From positions 38,281 through 102,280 of the forward strand of contig PACL01000062.1 in assembly GCA_002700095.1 (NCBI GenBank): a stretch of DNA of 64,000 bases. The letters are read 5' to 3'. Shown piece after piece: positions 38,774-46,572 of this stretch. The notes beneath the pieces are model-generated. The model had not been told where the DNA came from. It saw nothing but the letters and a program-made list of their open reading frames with translations, and made no database searches. This DNA comes from Fulvimarina sp. GTDB lineage: Bacteria; Pseudomonadota; Alphaproteobacteria; Rhizobiales; Rhizobiaceae. How positions within the stretch are numbered: the stretch's first letter is position 1; each line of letters starts with the position of its first letter. The position numbers were made by a program, and so were the translations under genes.

Positions 38774-38790
38774 TTAGCGCACTGCGCTAA
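38774..38790. promoter_or_regulatory. Palindromic operator candidate in the peptide-operon/IclR control region
   Basis: TTAGCGC (38774-38780) and GCGCTAA (38784-38790) form a perfect 7-bp inverted repeat around ACT. It lies 54 bp upstream of the binding-protein start and 83 bp upstream of the IclR start. It is a natural site for the adjacent IclR protein to control both directions. A second, imperfect dyad occurs near 38835-38850. Confidence 0.55.
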
Positions 38791-38872
38791 TGATATGCGG
38801 ATTGAGGTATGGTAAGAACGAGGCTACGAATTAGTCAACATCGATTGTCGAATAAAAAGAGTGCAGCGCAGC

Positions 38873-39640
38873 ATGGAGCAGGACAAGCAGAGGCGGCGCA
38901 ACGGACATTTCATCGGGTCGCTGGAGAAGGCGATGCGGCTCCTTGAGGCCTTCGGTCCGGAATCACCCCGCATGGGGCTCACCGAGCTCGCCCGCCAGAC
39001 CGGCTTCGACCGCTCGACGGTGCAGCGGCTGACCACGACGTTCCATGAACTCGGCTATCTCGACAAGGACCCGGCGACCCGCCGCTACAGCCCGTCGATC
39101 CGCATGAGCGAGCTCGCCAACGCCTATCTGTGGTCCGACGATCTCATGCGGGCGGCGATGCCGCGGCTGATCGACCTGCGCCAGAAGCTCGGCGAGACCA
39201 TCAACTTCGCGCGCCTGTCCGGGACCGACATCGTCTACACGGCGCGGCTGCCGAGCGCCCGGACGAGCTACGACGCGACGATCATCGGTCGCCGCGCGCC
39301 GGCCCTCAACACCTCGAGCGGCCGGGTCATGCTGTCGCGGCGCAGCCCCGACGAGCGGGCCGCGGGGGTCGAGACATGGCCCCTTCACCGCTACACCGAG
39401 GCGACGCTGATGGACCGCGCGCAGATCCTCCAGCGCGTCGAACTGGCGGCGCGGCAGGGATACGCGATCGCCAAGGACGAGTTGCGGATGAACGAGCTCG
39501 CCGTCGCCGTCGCGGTCGGCCGCGGCGAGGCATCCGGAGGGGCGGTGCAATGCTCGGTCAGCGGCACGGTGTGGACCCCCGAGCGTCTCGTCGCCGAGAT
39601 CGTCCCATCGCTGCTCGACGCCGCCAACGCCATCACCTGA
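38873..39640 (+). CDS. IclR-family transcriptional regulator
   Basis: About 255 residues. The N-terminal winged helix (about 15-75) reads GSLEKAMRLLEAFGPESPRMGLTELARQTGFDRSTVQRLTTTFHELGYL. The C-terminal effector domain includes INFARLSGTDIVYTARLPS, PALNTSSGRVMLSR and the ending stretch RMNELAVAVAVGRG plus GAVQCSVSGTVW. IclR proteins act as effector-responsive tetramers or dimers. It is divergent from the peptide importer operon and directly precedes the gamma-glutamyltransferase gene (98 bp), so it probably governs both. I chose ATG 38873; an in-frame GTG at 38861 is possible. Confidence 0.92.
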   Translation: MEQDKQRRRNGHFIGSLEKAMRLLEAFGPESPRMGLTELARQTGFDRSTVQRLTTTFHELGYLDKDPATRRYSPSIRMSELANAYLWSDDLMRAAMPRLIDLRQKLGETINFARLSGTDIVYTARLPSARTSYDATIIGRRAPALNTSSGRVMLSRRSPDERAAGVETWPLHRYTEATLMDRAQILQRVELAARQGYAIAKDELRMNELAVAVAVGRGEASGGAVQCSVSGTVWTPERLVAEIVPSLLDAANAIT

Positions 39641-39738
39641 GCCGACCCGCCGCGGTCTCGCCCCGAGGCCGATTCGCCCTCCCGAACTGCCAGGCCCCAC
39701 GCCGGACCGCACGCCGGACCGCACCGCAAGGAGCTTCC

Positions 39739-41361
39739 ATGACCAACTTCTCCCGCTCGACCATCGTCATCAAGCCCGCCTGCGTATCGAAGGGCGGCAT
39801 CGTCGCCGCGCAGCACCGCCGCGCCGCCGAGATCGGTGCCGAGGTGCTGGCCGCCGGCGGCGACGCGGTCGACGCTGCGACCGCGGTCTCCTTCGCCATC
39901 GGGGTGGTGGAGCCCTGGATGAGCGGGCCGGCCGGCGGCGGTTCAATGATGGTCTGGCGGGCAAACGAGGCGAGGCCCTACGCCGTCGACTACGGCATGC
40001 GGGCGCCGGCGGCGCTCGATCCGCGTGATTTTCCGCTGTCGGGGGAGGGCGTCGCCGGCGACCTGTTCCCGTGGCAGCGGGTGGTGGACGACCGCAACAT
40101 CGAGGGCGCTTCGGCCGTCGCCGTCCCGGGTACCGTCGACGGCATCGGCCTTGCCCACGAACGCTGGGGCAGGATGCCCTGGCGCGACCTCGTCGAGCCG
40201 GCGGCGGCACTGGCCCGCGAGGGCATGCGGGTGGACTGGTATGCCGCGCTGATCATCGCCTCGGCGGCGCGGTCGCTGGCGAAGGACCCGGACGCGGCGG
40301 CGCTGTTCCTGGAAGACGGGCTGTTCCCGCCGATCGGCGGCTGGACGGCGCTGACCGACATCCGGCTGAAGATGCCGCGCTTCGCCGACACCTTGGATGC
40401 GATCGCCCGCGGCGGCCGGCGTGCCTTCTTCGAGGGCGATGTCGCCCATGAACTCGCCCGCGACGTCCGCGACAAGGGCGGCTCGCTGAGCGTGGAGGAT
40501 CTCGCGGCCTATCGCGCCGAGGTCCAGCAGCCGGCGTCGATCGAGGCCTTCGGCGGCCGCCTGCATGCGACGCCGACGCTGACCGCCGGGCCCACCATCG
40601 TCGACACCTTTCGCCGGCTGTCCGCAATGGTGCCGCCGGAGGGGCGCGCCGGCAAGCTGGCGGCCATGGCCGATACGCTGTCTGCCGCCTATGCCGAGCG
40701 GCTGGCGACGATGGGCGACCACGAAAGCCCGCTGGCGCCCGGCTCGACGACGCATTTCTCGGTGATCGACCGACACGGCAACATGGTGGCGATGACCCAG
40801 ACGCTGCTGTCGGTGTTCGGGGCGCGGGTGGTCTCGCCGTCGACGGGGCTCCTCCTCAACAACGGCATCATGTGGTTCGACCCCGAGCCGGGGCGGCCGA
40901 ATTCGCTCGGCCCCGGCAAGCGCTGCCTGATGAATGTTTGCCCGGTGATCGGCGAAGCCGCCATCGGAACGGCCGAAGAAACGCGATTCGCCATCGGCGC
41001 CTCGGGCGGGCGCAAGATCCTGCCGGCGGTCGCTCAACTCGCTCATCGCCTGATGGCGGATGGGGAGGATCTGAACGCTGCCTTCCACGCCCCCCGCATC
41101 GACGTCTCCGGCGGCGAGACGGTGATCGCCGACGCGGCCTTCGCGAGCGAGGACCTGTCGGAGCTTCGCCGGGCGTTCCAAGTCGAGACCGCGCCTCGGA
41201 CCGTCTTTCCCTACGCCTTCGCCTGCCCGGCGGGCGTCATGCGCCGGGGCGACGTCAATTCCGGCGCGACCGAGATCATGTCGCCCTGGGGCGATGCCGT
41301 CGCCGAGGCGGCCGTCGGTCCGGATGATGGAACGTCACGCGATCGCAGCTCGGGTGATTGA
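39739..41361 (+). CDS. Gamma-glutamyltransferase family hydrolase without a signal peptide
   Basis: 540 residues. N-terminal nucleophile hydrolase fold: AAEIGAEVLAAGGDAVDAATAVSFAIGVVEPWMSGPAGGG in the large subunit, and the self-cleavage site GSTTHFSVIDRHGNMVAMTQTL, whose Thr337 is the expected nucleophile of the small subunit. ASGGRKILPAVAQL near the C-terminus is also typical. The family removes gamma-glutamyl groups from glutathione and related compounds. Unlike the periplasmic E. coli enzyme, the N-terminus (MTNFSRSTIVIKPACV) has no signal peptide, so action in the cytoplasm after import is inferred. The start ATG 39739 has AAGGAG at 39728-39733. Confidence 0.93.
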   Translation: MTNFSRSTIVIKPACVSKGGIVAAQHRRAAEIGAEVLAAGGDAVDAATAVSFAIGVVEPWMSGPAGGGSMMVWRANEARPYAVDYGMRAPAALDPRDFPLSGEGVAGDLFPWQRVVDDRNIEGASAVAVPGTVDGIGLAHERWGRMPWRDLVEPAAALAREGMRVDWYAALIIASAARSLAKDPDAAALFLEDGLFPPIGGWTALTDIRLKMPRFADTLDAIARGGRRAFFEGDVAHELARDVRDKGGSLSVEDLAAYRAEVQQPASIEAFGGRLHATPTLTAGPTIVDTFRRLSAMVPPEGRAGKLAAMADTLSAAYAERLATMGDHESPLAPGSTTHFSVIDRHGNMVAMTQTLLSVFGARVVSPSTGLLLNNGIMWFDPEPGRPNSLGPGKRCLMNVCPVIGEAAIGTAEETRFAIGASGGRKILPAVAQLAHRLMADGEDLNAAFHAPRIDVSGGETVIADAAFASEDLSELRRAFQVETAPRTVFPYAFACPAGVMRRGDVNSGATEIMSPWGDAVAEAAVGPDDGTSRDRSSGD

Positions 41362-41456
41362 ACGCCGCGGGGGATGCACGCCGTTGCAGAATGTGCATGG
41401 CTGCCATGTATCGGATGCTCTGGCTGCAGGACGTCGATCGTGGGAAAAGCTTTTCA

Positions 41457-41528
41457 GGCAAGCAACTCCTCCCAAACGTTTGCCGAACTTTGAGAGCCCG
41501 TCCGGATCCTCCCCCGGACGGGCTTTTT
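41457..41528 (+). ncRNA. Second candidate anti-Shine-Dalgarno small RNA (two hairpins visible)
   Basis: Hairpin A: GGCAAGC (41457-41463) pairs with GTTTGCC (41478-41484), one G-U, and its 14-nt loop contains CTCCTCCC at 41466-41473. Hairpin B: GCCCGTCCGG (41496-41505) pairs perfectly with CCGGACGGGC (41514-41523), loop ATCCTCCC, followed by TTTTT, which makes it a rho-independent terminator. Both loops expose the anti-Shine-Dalgarno core, as in the RNA at 14.6 kb. The RNA may begin further upstream (AAAAGCTTTT and CATGGCTGCCATG lie at 41445 and 41397), so the 5' end is open. The terminator could also serve the gamma-glutamyltransferase gene. Confidence 0.7.
41495..41528 (+). terminator. Rho-independent terminator (GGT gene and/or small RNA)
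   Basis: 11-bp perfect stem (AGCCCGTCCGG against CCGGACGGGCT), 8-nt loop, T-run to 41528. Confidence 0.85.
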
Positions 41529-41643
41529 CGTTCGGGCCGCCTTTTGTGGCGCGTGCCGTCGATGCCGCGGGCCTTCACGCGGACAGGGACATCCGTCGGC
41601 TCAGCCGCCCGGTGCCGGTCCGCCGCCGCAGGCCGATCGCCGA

Positions 41644-42021
41644 TCAGGCGCCGCGATCCGCTCCCTGAGTGTCGTCCTCGTCTTCATCCATATTCTCTGC
41701 CGCGATCTCCGCCTCGTCCGCCGCATCGGCCGGATCGACATGGCGGCGCGCGCCCCACGCGTCGAGAACCGCATTGATGTCGTCGGCGACGAAGAAGCGG
41801 GCGGCGTCCCGGTCGTAGCCGTCGTCCATCAGCGCGTCGTAGTCGGTGTGTTTGTGCCGGATGCGGGCGACCGCCGCGAGCCATACGGCGGCCTCCGGCG
41901 ACAGGCTGCGCATGCGACGCGATCGGGCCGCCTCGCGAATCGCCTCGGCGTCGAGGAAGGGCGCGCGCGGGATGGTCGCCGTCACCGCCCGCACGATGCG
42001 CCTCTGTCGTTCCGTCGCCAT
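41644..42021 (-). CDS. DUF2293 domain protein
   Basis: 125 residues. The core RRIVRAVTATIPRAPFLDAEAIREAARSRRMRSLSPEAAVWLAAVARIRHKHTDYDALMDDGYDRDAARFFVADDINAVLDAWG matches the DUF2293 pattern of small alphaproteobacterial proteins (RHxHTDYD..LxxGYDRDAAR). The C-terminal 30 residues are acidic and probably disordered. Function unknown. It follows the TrmO-like gene by 8 bp on the same strand, so it is likely the second gene of that transcript. Confidence 0.8.
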   Translation of the reverse strand: MATERQRRIVRAVTATIPRAPFLDAEAIREAARSRRMRSLSPEAAVWLAAVARIRHKHTDYDALMDDGYDRDAARFFVADDINAVLDAWGARRHVDPADAADEAEIAAENMDEDEDDTQGADRGA

Positions 42022-42029
42022 CGCCGCCG

Positions 42030-42512
42030 TCAGCCCTCCTGCGGCCGGTCGACCGACCCGTGATAGGGCTTGATGTCAAGGAGCGGCGTGCCGTCGACGA
42101 CGTCGATCGCATCGATCGAGACGAGGCCTGCCTCGATGTCGAGCGCCTCGATCCGCACGAGATGCAGCCCGATGGGATTTGGGCGCACCGGTGAGCGGAG
42201 CGAAAAGGTGCCACGCGCGGTTTCGGCATGGCGCGGCTTCTGCAAGGCGAGGTCCCGCGCGGCGCCGTCCAGCCAGCTCAGGCAGAAGACGTGGTCGCCG
42301 GGGAGAAGGCCCACAAGCGCTTCGCGGAAGGGCCGGTCGACCTCGAGACGTCCCGCCGCCCCGGCCTCGAGCGCGGCCCGGCGGTTCTTCGGGCAATCGT
42401 CGCGCGTTGCGAAGGGCGAGCGCAGCCGGCCGATGAAGATGAGGCCGGCATCCTCGAAGCCGGGCAGGGAGGCGGAAAACGGCTTCTCGCCGGGGCGGGG
42501 TGGTCGGGGCAC
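42030..42512 (-). CDS. trmO: tRNA (N6-threonylcarbamoyladenosine37-N6)-methyltransferase TrmO family
   Basis: About 160 residues. Signature stretches: IGRLRSPFATRDDCPKN at the start, GLLPGDHVFCLSWLDGAARD, and the catalytic core GTFSLRSPVRPNPIGLHLVRIEALD followed by LLDIKPYHGSVD. TrmO (YaeB/TsaA) uses S-adenosylmethionine to methylate t6A37 of tRNA-Thr and has an unusual beta-barrel fold. I chose GTG 42512 because family similarity starts soon after it and AGGAG lies upstream (13-base spacing, somewhat long); the frame stays open to 42635. It is divergent from SahR. Confidence 0.82.
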   Translation of the reverse strand: MPRPPRPGEKPFSASLPGFEDAGLIFIGRLRSPFATRDDCPKNRRAALEAGAAGRLEVDRPFREALVGLLPGDHVFCLSWLDGAARDLALQKPRHAETARGTFSLRSPVRPNPIGLHLVRIEALDIEAGLVSIDAIDVVDGTPLLDIKPYHGSVDRPQEG

Positions 42513-42650
42513 GCTCAGGACGGATCTCCTCTTCTCGAATCGTGATGAAAGCCGACGGCCGGGCGCGGCGTCTGATGCGCAACGCTGCCTGGGGGAACGG
42601 AAAATCGGCGTCGGCGGGCGGAAACGCCTTGCCAAACGTCTCGGCGTGAC

Positions 42651-42670
42651 ATAAACATATCTTTATATCG
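42651..42670. promoter_or_regulatory. AT-rich operator/promoter candidate upstream of SahR-metF
   Basis: In very GC-rich surroundings, ATAAACATATCTTTATATCG stands out. It contains the inverted pair ATAAA/TTTAT (42651-42666) and the repeated element ATATC-TTT-ATATC (42657-42669). It lies 15-34 bp before the SahR start, where an autoregulating ArsR-type repressor would bind. From memory, SahR sites are built on ATATC-type half-sites. Confidence 0.5.
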
Positions 42671-42684
42671 TAATCGAGTGTGTC

Positions 42685-43698
42685 ATGTTGGACGTCCGCA
42701 AATTCGCCTTCGAGCCCTTCGTCGATCTGCTGCGCGCGGCGGCCGAGCCGACGCGGCTGAGGCTCCTCGTCCTCCTTGCCGCCGCCGATCTGACCGTGAG
42801 CGAGCTTACGACGATTCTCGGCCAGTCGCAGCCGCGCATTTCCCGGCACCTGAAGCTGCTCGCCGAGGCGGGCCTGATCTCGCGCTATCAGGAGGGCTCC
42901 TGGGCCTTCTTCCGCGCCTCGGATGATCCGGTGGCGCTGCCGGTGATGCGCGCCCTCGTCGGCTGGATCGACGGCGAGGATCCGGTGCTCGCCCGCGATG
43001 CCGAGCGCCTCGCCGAGGTGCGGGCGCGCCGGGCCGAGCGCGCGGCGGACTATTTCGCCCGAAACGCCGAGGAGTGGGATCGCATCCGCTCGCTCCACGT
43101 CTCCGACGCCGAGGTGGAAGCGGCGCTGAGCCAGGCGCTCGGCCGCAAGCGATTCGACACGCTGCTCGACGTCGGCACCGGCACCGGGCGCATGCTGGAG
43201 GTGCTGGCGCCGCGCTGCGAGCGAGCCGTCGGCATCGATTCCTCCCGCGAGATGCTGGCGGTGGCGCGGGCCAAGCTCGACGAGGCCAAGGTCACCAACG
43301 CGCAGGTGCGGCTGGGGAGCGTCTACCACCTGCCGGTCGAGCGGGGCGGCTTCGACCTCGTCCTGATCCATCAGGTCCTGCACTATCTCGACGATCCGGC
43401 GAAGGCCGTGCGCGAGGCGGCGGCGGCGCTGTCGCCGGGCGGTCGGCTCGCCATCATCGATTTCGCGCCGCACGAGATGGAGTTCATGCGCAGCGAATAC
43501 GCCCATCTGCGGCTGGGCTTCTCCGATCAGTCCCTTGCGTCCTACGCGGAGGCGGCGGGGCTCGAGGTCCGCTCTCTCGTCCACCTGACGACCAAGTCTG
43601 CGCAGGCGGAGGAACTCACCGTCACCATCCTCCTTGCCGAGGATCAGCGCCTTCTCATCGCCGCGAACGACGCGGCGCAAATCGCCATGACAAGCTGA
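42685..43698 (+). CDS. ArsR-type regulator fused to a SAM-methyltransferase domain (SahR-like)
   Basis: 337 residues. The N-terminal winged helix (about 10-95) reads LLRAAAEPTRLRLLVLLAAADLTVSELTTILGQSQPRISRHLKLLAEAGLI. A Rossmann methyltransferase domain follows (about 140-260) with motif I LLDVGTGTGRMLEVLA and later LVLIHQVLHYLDDPAKAVREAAAALSPGGRLAIIDF. This two-domain layout directly before metF is what I recall for alphaproteobacterial SahR, which senses S-adenosylhomocysteine to control methionine-cycle genes. No cysteine metal site of the ArsR kind is seen in the HTH. It is separated from metF by 10 bp, so the two form an operon. The methyltransferase domain may be only a ligand sensor. 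Confidence 0.85.
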   Translation: MLDVRKFAFEPFVDLLRAAAEPTRLRLLVLLAAADLTVSELTTILGQSQPRISRHLKLLAEAGLISRYQEGSWAFFRASDDPVALPVMRALVGWIDGEDPVLARDAERLAEVRARRAERAADYFARNAEEWDRIRSLHVSDAEVEAALSQALGRKRFDTLLDVGTGTGRMLEVLAPRCERAVGIDSSREMLAVARAKLDEAKVTNAQVRLGSVYHLPVERGGFDLVLIHQVLHYLDDPAKAVREAAAALSPGGRLAIIDFAPHEMEFMRSEYAHLRLGFSDQSLASYAEAAGLEVRSLVHLTTKSAQAEELTVTILLAEDQRLLIAANDAAQIAMTS

Positions 43699-43708
43699 GG
43701 AAACAACC

Positions 43709-44617
43709 ATGAGCCAGGTCAACGCCCTGTCGAATTCCGGCATCCGGGTCTCGTTCGAATTCTTCCCGCCGAAGTCCGAGAAGATGGAGGAGAACCTGTG
43801 GCGCTCGATCGAGCGGCTGGCGCCGATGCAGCCGACCTTCGTCTCGGTCACCTACGGCGCCGGCGGCTCGACCCGGGAGCGCACCCACCATACGATCGAG
43901 CGCATCCTCAAGGAGACCAGCCTCGTCCCCGCCGCGCACCTGACCTGTGTCGACGCGTCGCGCGAGGAAGTCGACGAGGTCGTCCGCCAGTATCGCGATA
44001 CCGGCGTGAAGCACTTCGTGGCGCTGCGCGGCGACAGCCAGACGGGCGTCGGCGGCAAGTACATCGCCCGGCCGGACGGCTATCGCAACGCGGTCGAGCT
44101 GGTCGCAGGCCTGAAGAAGATCGACGACTTCGAGATCTCGGTCTCGGCCTATCCCGAGAAGCACCCCGAGAGCCCGGACTTCGCCACCGACATCGACATG
44201 CTGAAGCGCAAGGTCGACAACGGCGCGACCCGGGCGATCACCCAGTTCTTCTTCGACAACGACGTCTTCGAGCGTTATGTCGAGCGTGCTCGCAAGGCCG
44301 GGATCTACATCCCCATCGTGCCGGGCATCGCGCCGATCCACGACTTCACCAAGATCGCGCGCTTCGCCAGCGCCACCGGCGCCAGCATCCCGGCCTGGCT
44401 CGCCGCCCGCTTCGAGGGGCTGGAGGAGGACGAGCAGACCCGCTCGCACGTCTCCGCCGCCTTCTGCGCCGAGCAGGTCCTCGACCTCACAAGGCGCGGC
44501 ATTTCCGACTTCCACTTCTACACGATGAACCGCGCCGATCTGGTCTATTCGATCTGCCACATCCTCGGCCTGCGGGCTGCGGCGCCGGTTGGCGAGGATG
44601 CCGCCGCGGCGGCATGA
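43709..44617 (+). CDS. metF: 5,10-Methylenetetrahydrofolate reductase
   Basis: Reduces methylene-THF to methyl-THF for methionine synthase; FAD-dependent TIM barrel. 302 residues with the diagnostic VSFEFFPPKSEKMEENLW at the start, FVSVTYGAGGSTRERTH, AAHLTCVDASREEVDEVV, FVALRGDSQTG, KVDNGATRAITQFFFDND and VPGIAPI near the end. ATG 43709 has GAGGA eight bases upstream. It is co-transcribed with the SahR-like gene and ends before an 11-bp hairpin terminator. Together with fhs (14.9 kb) it belongs to folate one-carbon metabolism. Confidence 0.97.
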   Translation: MSQVNALSNSGIRVSFEFFPPKSEKMEENLWRSIERLAPMQPTFVSVTYGAGGSTRERTHHTIERILKETSLVPAAHLTCVDASREEVDEVVRQYRDTGVKHFVALRGDSQTGVGGKYIARPDGYRNAVELVAGLKKIDDFEISVSAYPEKHPESPDFATDIDMLKRKVDNGATRAITQFFFDNDVFERYVERARKAGIYIPIVPGIAPIHDFTKIARFASATGASIPAWLAARFEGLEEDEQTRSHVSAAFCAEQVLDLTRRGISDFHFYTMNRADLVYSICHILGLRAAAPVGEDAAAAA

Positions 44618-44656
44618 GGCCGCGTCGCCCATCCTGTCGAGATGCCTGAAACGAAC

Positions 44657-44682
44657 GAAAGGCCGGGTTTCCCCGGCCTTTC
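44657..44682 (+). terminator. Hairpin terminator after metF
   Basis: Perfect 11-bp stem GAAAGGCCGGG (44657-44667) with CCCGGCCTTTC (44672-44682), loop TTTC, followed by TGATGTGT. The T-run lies inside the 3' arm. Confidence 0.7.
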
Positions 44683-44803
44683 TGATGTGTCGTCCGTCCC
44701 ATGAATGGAAATATCGGGACGGAAACTCCGGACGGCCAACCATCCATCGAGCCGGTCGGGCTCGGGACGCCGCGGCGGCCGCCGCTTCAGGCCCTGACCG
44801 TGA

Positions 44804-44890
44804 TCAGGGCACGTAACCTGTCACCATGGCCGCGAGAAAGGCGAAAGCCGCGCAGATCATGATGAGGTTGAGCGAACGCGTGAGTTGCAT
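44804..44890 (-). CDS. 28-residue membrane microprotein
   Basis: A short frame encodes MQLTRSLNLIMICAAFAF followed by LAAMVTGYVP: a basic N-terminus and one hydrophobic helix. A strong GAGGAG (44900-44905) lies nine bases upstream of the ATG at 44890. The perfect ribosome-binding site and the clean membrane-helix composition argue for a real gene despite its size. I recall similar tiny inner-membrane proteins (basic start, SLNL, then a single helix) in other rhizobia, but cannot name a family. It sits alone in the gap between metF and the second amidase. Insertion in the inner membrane is inferred; function unknown. Confidence 0.65.
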   Translation of the reverse strand: MQLTRSLNLIMICAAFAFLAAMVTGYVP

Positions 44891-45058
44891 GGTGTCGGGC
44901 TCCTCTGTGCATTCAACCGGCATAGGTTAACGAATAGCTGCGGCGCGTAAAGTCCCAATCGTCGCTGCAGCGCGGTATGAATGCAAAGGAGCGCCGGGAG
45001 TTTCGGCCGCACCGGGCGATGCAACTGCGAAGACGGTGTAAAAATATATCTCCCGTTC

Positions 45059-45073
45059 GTCCCTGTCAGGGAC
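45059..45073. repeat. 15-bp palindrome
   Basis: GTCCCTGTCAGGGAC is a perfect inverted repeat (7 + 1 + 7) in an AT-leaning gap downstream of the amidase stop. On the minus strand it could be a weak terminator hairpin; a protein-binding site is the alternative. Confidence 0.4.
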
Positions 45074-45120
45074 AGGATCGACAGCGTTCCAGCCGTCGAT
45101 ATTTAATCATAATCTCGAAC

Positions 45121-46401
45121 TTATTGTCGAACGAGAAGATCCTGCAGCAGGCCGGCGACGGCCAGCGCCCGCTCGTCGCGCCCAAAGCGGGCGATCACCG
45201 ACACTCCGAGCGGCAGCCCCTCGGCGGTGGCAAGGCCCGGCACGCTGACGACCGGGTTGCCGGTCAAAGTCCAGAGCTTGTTCATCTGCGCGTCTCCGGT
45301 CGAGGCGAGTGTCACCGGGGCGGCGCCTAGCGCCGACGGCGCCAGCAGCACGTCGGCGCTCTCGAACAGCGAGGACGCCGCCTTGCGGGCGATGCGCGCG
45401 GCCCGGCGCGCCTCGTCATAGGTGGAAGGCTCCAGCTTCGCCGCCTGCTCGAGGACGGCCCGGACCATCGGCCCGAGTTCCGATCGGTGATGATGGAACT
45501 CGTCCGACAACGCCATCACGGCCTCGAACCCCTGGATCGCGCCATGCCAGTCCCGCGCCGACGCGAGTGCGGCGGGCTCGTCGATTTCCACGAGGCGGGC
45601 GCCGGCCCGTTCGAGAAGGCGTGCGGCCTCGGCGACGGCCTCGATCATCGCCGGCTCGACCTCGATGTCGACGGTGCTGCGATAGAGGCCAATGGTCAGC
45701 CCGGCGGCTTCGGGAAGGCGCGCCGAGGCCAGTTCGCGGCCGGTGATCAGTTGTGCCGCCAGCGCCAGGTCCATCGCCGTCGCGGCGACGAGCCCGGCGG
45801 TGTCGAGCGTATAGGAGAAGGTTTTCATGCCCACCGTCGGCAGCAGGCGGAAGCTCGGCTTGAAACCGGCGACGCCGCAGAAGGAGGCCGGCCGGATCAC
45901 CGAGCCGCCGGTCTGGGAGCCGAAGGCAAGTGGCACCATGCCCGCCGCCACGGCCGCCGCCGAGCCCGAGGACGAGCCGCCCGGCGTGTGCTCCAGGTTG
46001 CGCGGGTTGCGGGTCGGGGTGGGGTCGAGGCTGGCAAATTCGGTGGTCGTGGTCTTGCCGATGATCGCCGCACCGGCGACCCGCGCCATGGAGACGAGGG
46101 CCGCGTCGGTGACCGGCCGGTGGTTGCGGTAGATCGGCGAGCCGTGCTCGGTCTCCATGTCGCGGGTGTCGTAGATGTCCTTGACGCCGATGGCGACGCC
46201 GGCGAGCGGGCCCCTGTGCGCCGAAGCCGCAACCAGGCTCTCGCGAGGTGCGGTCCGCAGGAAGGCGCCGATCGTGCCGTCCGCCGCGGCGATCCGCTCC
46301 TCTGCGGCCTCGATCTCCCGTGCGGGGCTGGAGCGTCCGGAGGCGACGGCTTCGACGACGTCGGTAAGGGAGGTGGCGGCGATCGGATGGCGGTTCGGCA
46401 T
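45121..46401 (-). CDS. Amidase signature family hydrolase (second copy, different subfamily)
   Basis: 426 residues. Triad region: Lys in AIGVKDIYDT, nucleophile block HTPGGSSSGSAAAVAAG, cis-Ser in SQTGGSVIRPASFCGVAGFKPSF. The ending WTLTGNPVVSVPGLATAEGLPLGV is typical. It is shorter than, and clearly not a duplicate of, the amidase at 28.0 kb. The substrate is unknown. ATG 46401 starts just before ATSLTDVVEAVASG, the usual N-terminal helix; upstream codons look non-coding. It is divergent from the decarboxylase gene, with about 170 bp between them. Confidence 0.92.
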   Translation of the reverse strand: MPNRHPIAATSLTDVVEAVASGRSSPAREIEAAEERIAAADGTIGAFLRTAPRESLVAASAHRGPLAGVAIGVKDIYDTRDMETEHGSPIYRNHRPVTDAALVSMARVAGAAIIGKTTTTEFASLDPTPTRNPRNLEHTPGGSSSGSAAAVAAGMVPLAFGSQTGGSVIRPASFCGVAGFKPSFRLLPTVGMKTFSYTLDTAGLVAATAMDLALAAQLITGRELASARLPEAAGLTIGLYRSTVDIEVEPAMIEAVAEAARLLERAGARLVEIDEPAALASARDWHGAIQGFEAVMALSDEFHHHRSELGPMVRAVLEQAAKLEPSTYDEARRAARIARKAASSLFESADVLLAPSALGAAPVTLASTGDAQMNKLWTLTGNPVVSVPGLATAEGLPLGVSVIARFGRDERALAVAGLLQDLLVRQ

Positions 46402-46572
46402 GGGCCTTTTGACCTTCGGGGACTGGCGTTGCACGGTTCGGTGGAACCGTGGGTAGCGCCCGAGCGCGGCTCGCGACAAGCGAAAACCCTCGCGCTCGAA
46501 TGACATGGCCGGTTCGACCTTCGCCTCTGGCGCCCCATGTTCCGCCGCGCCACCATCACGGGAGACGCCAGC

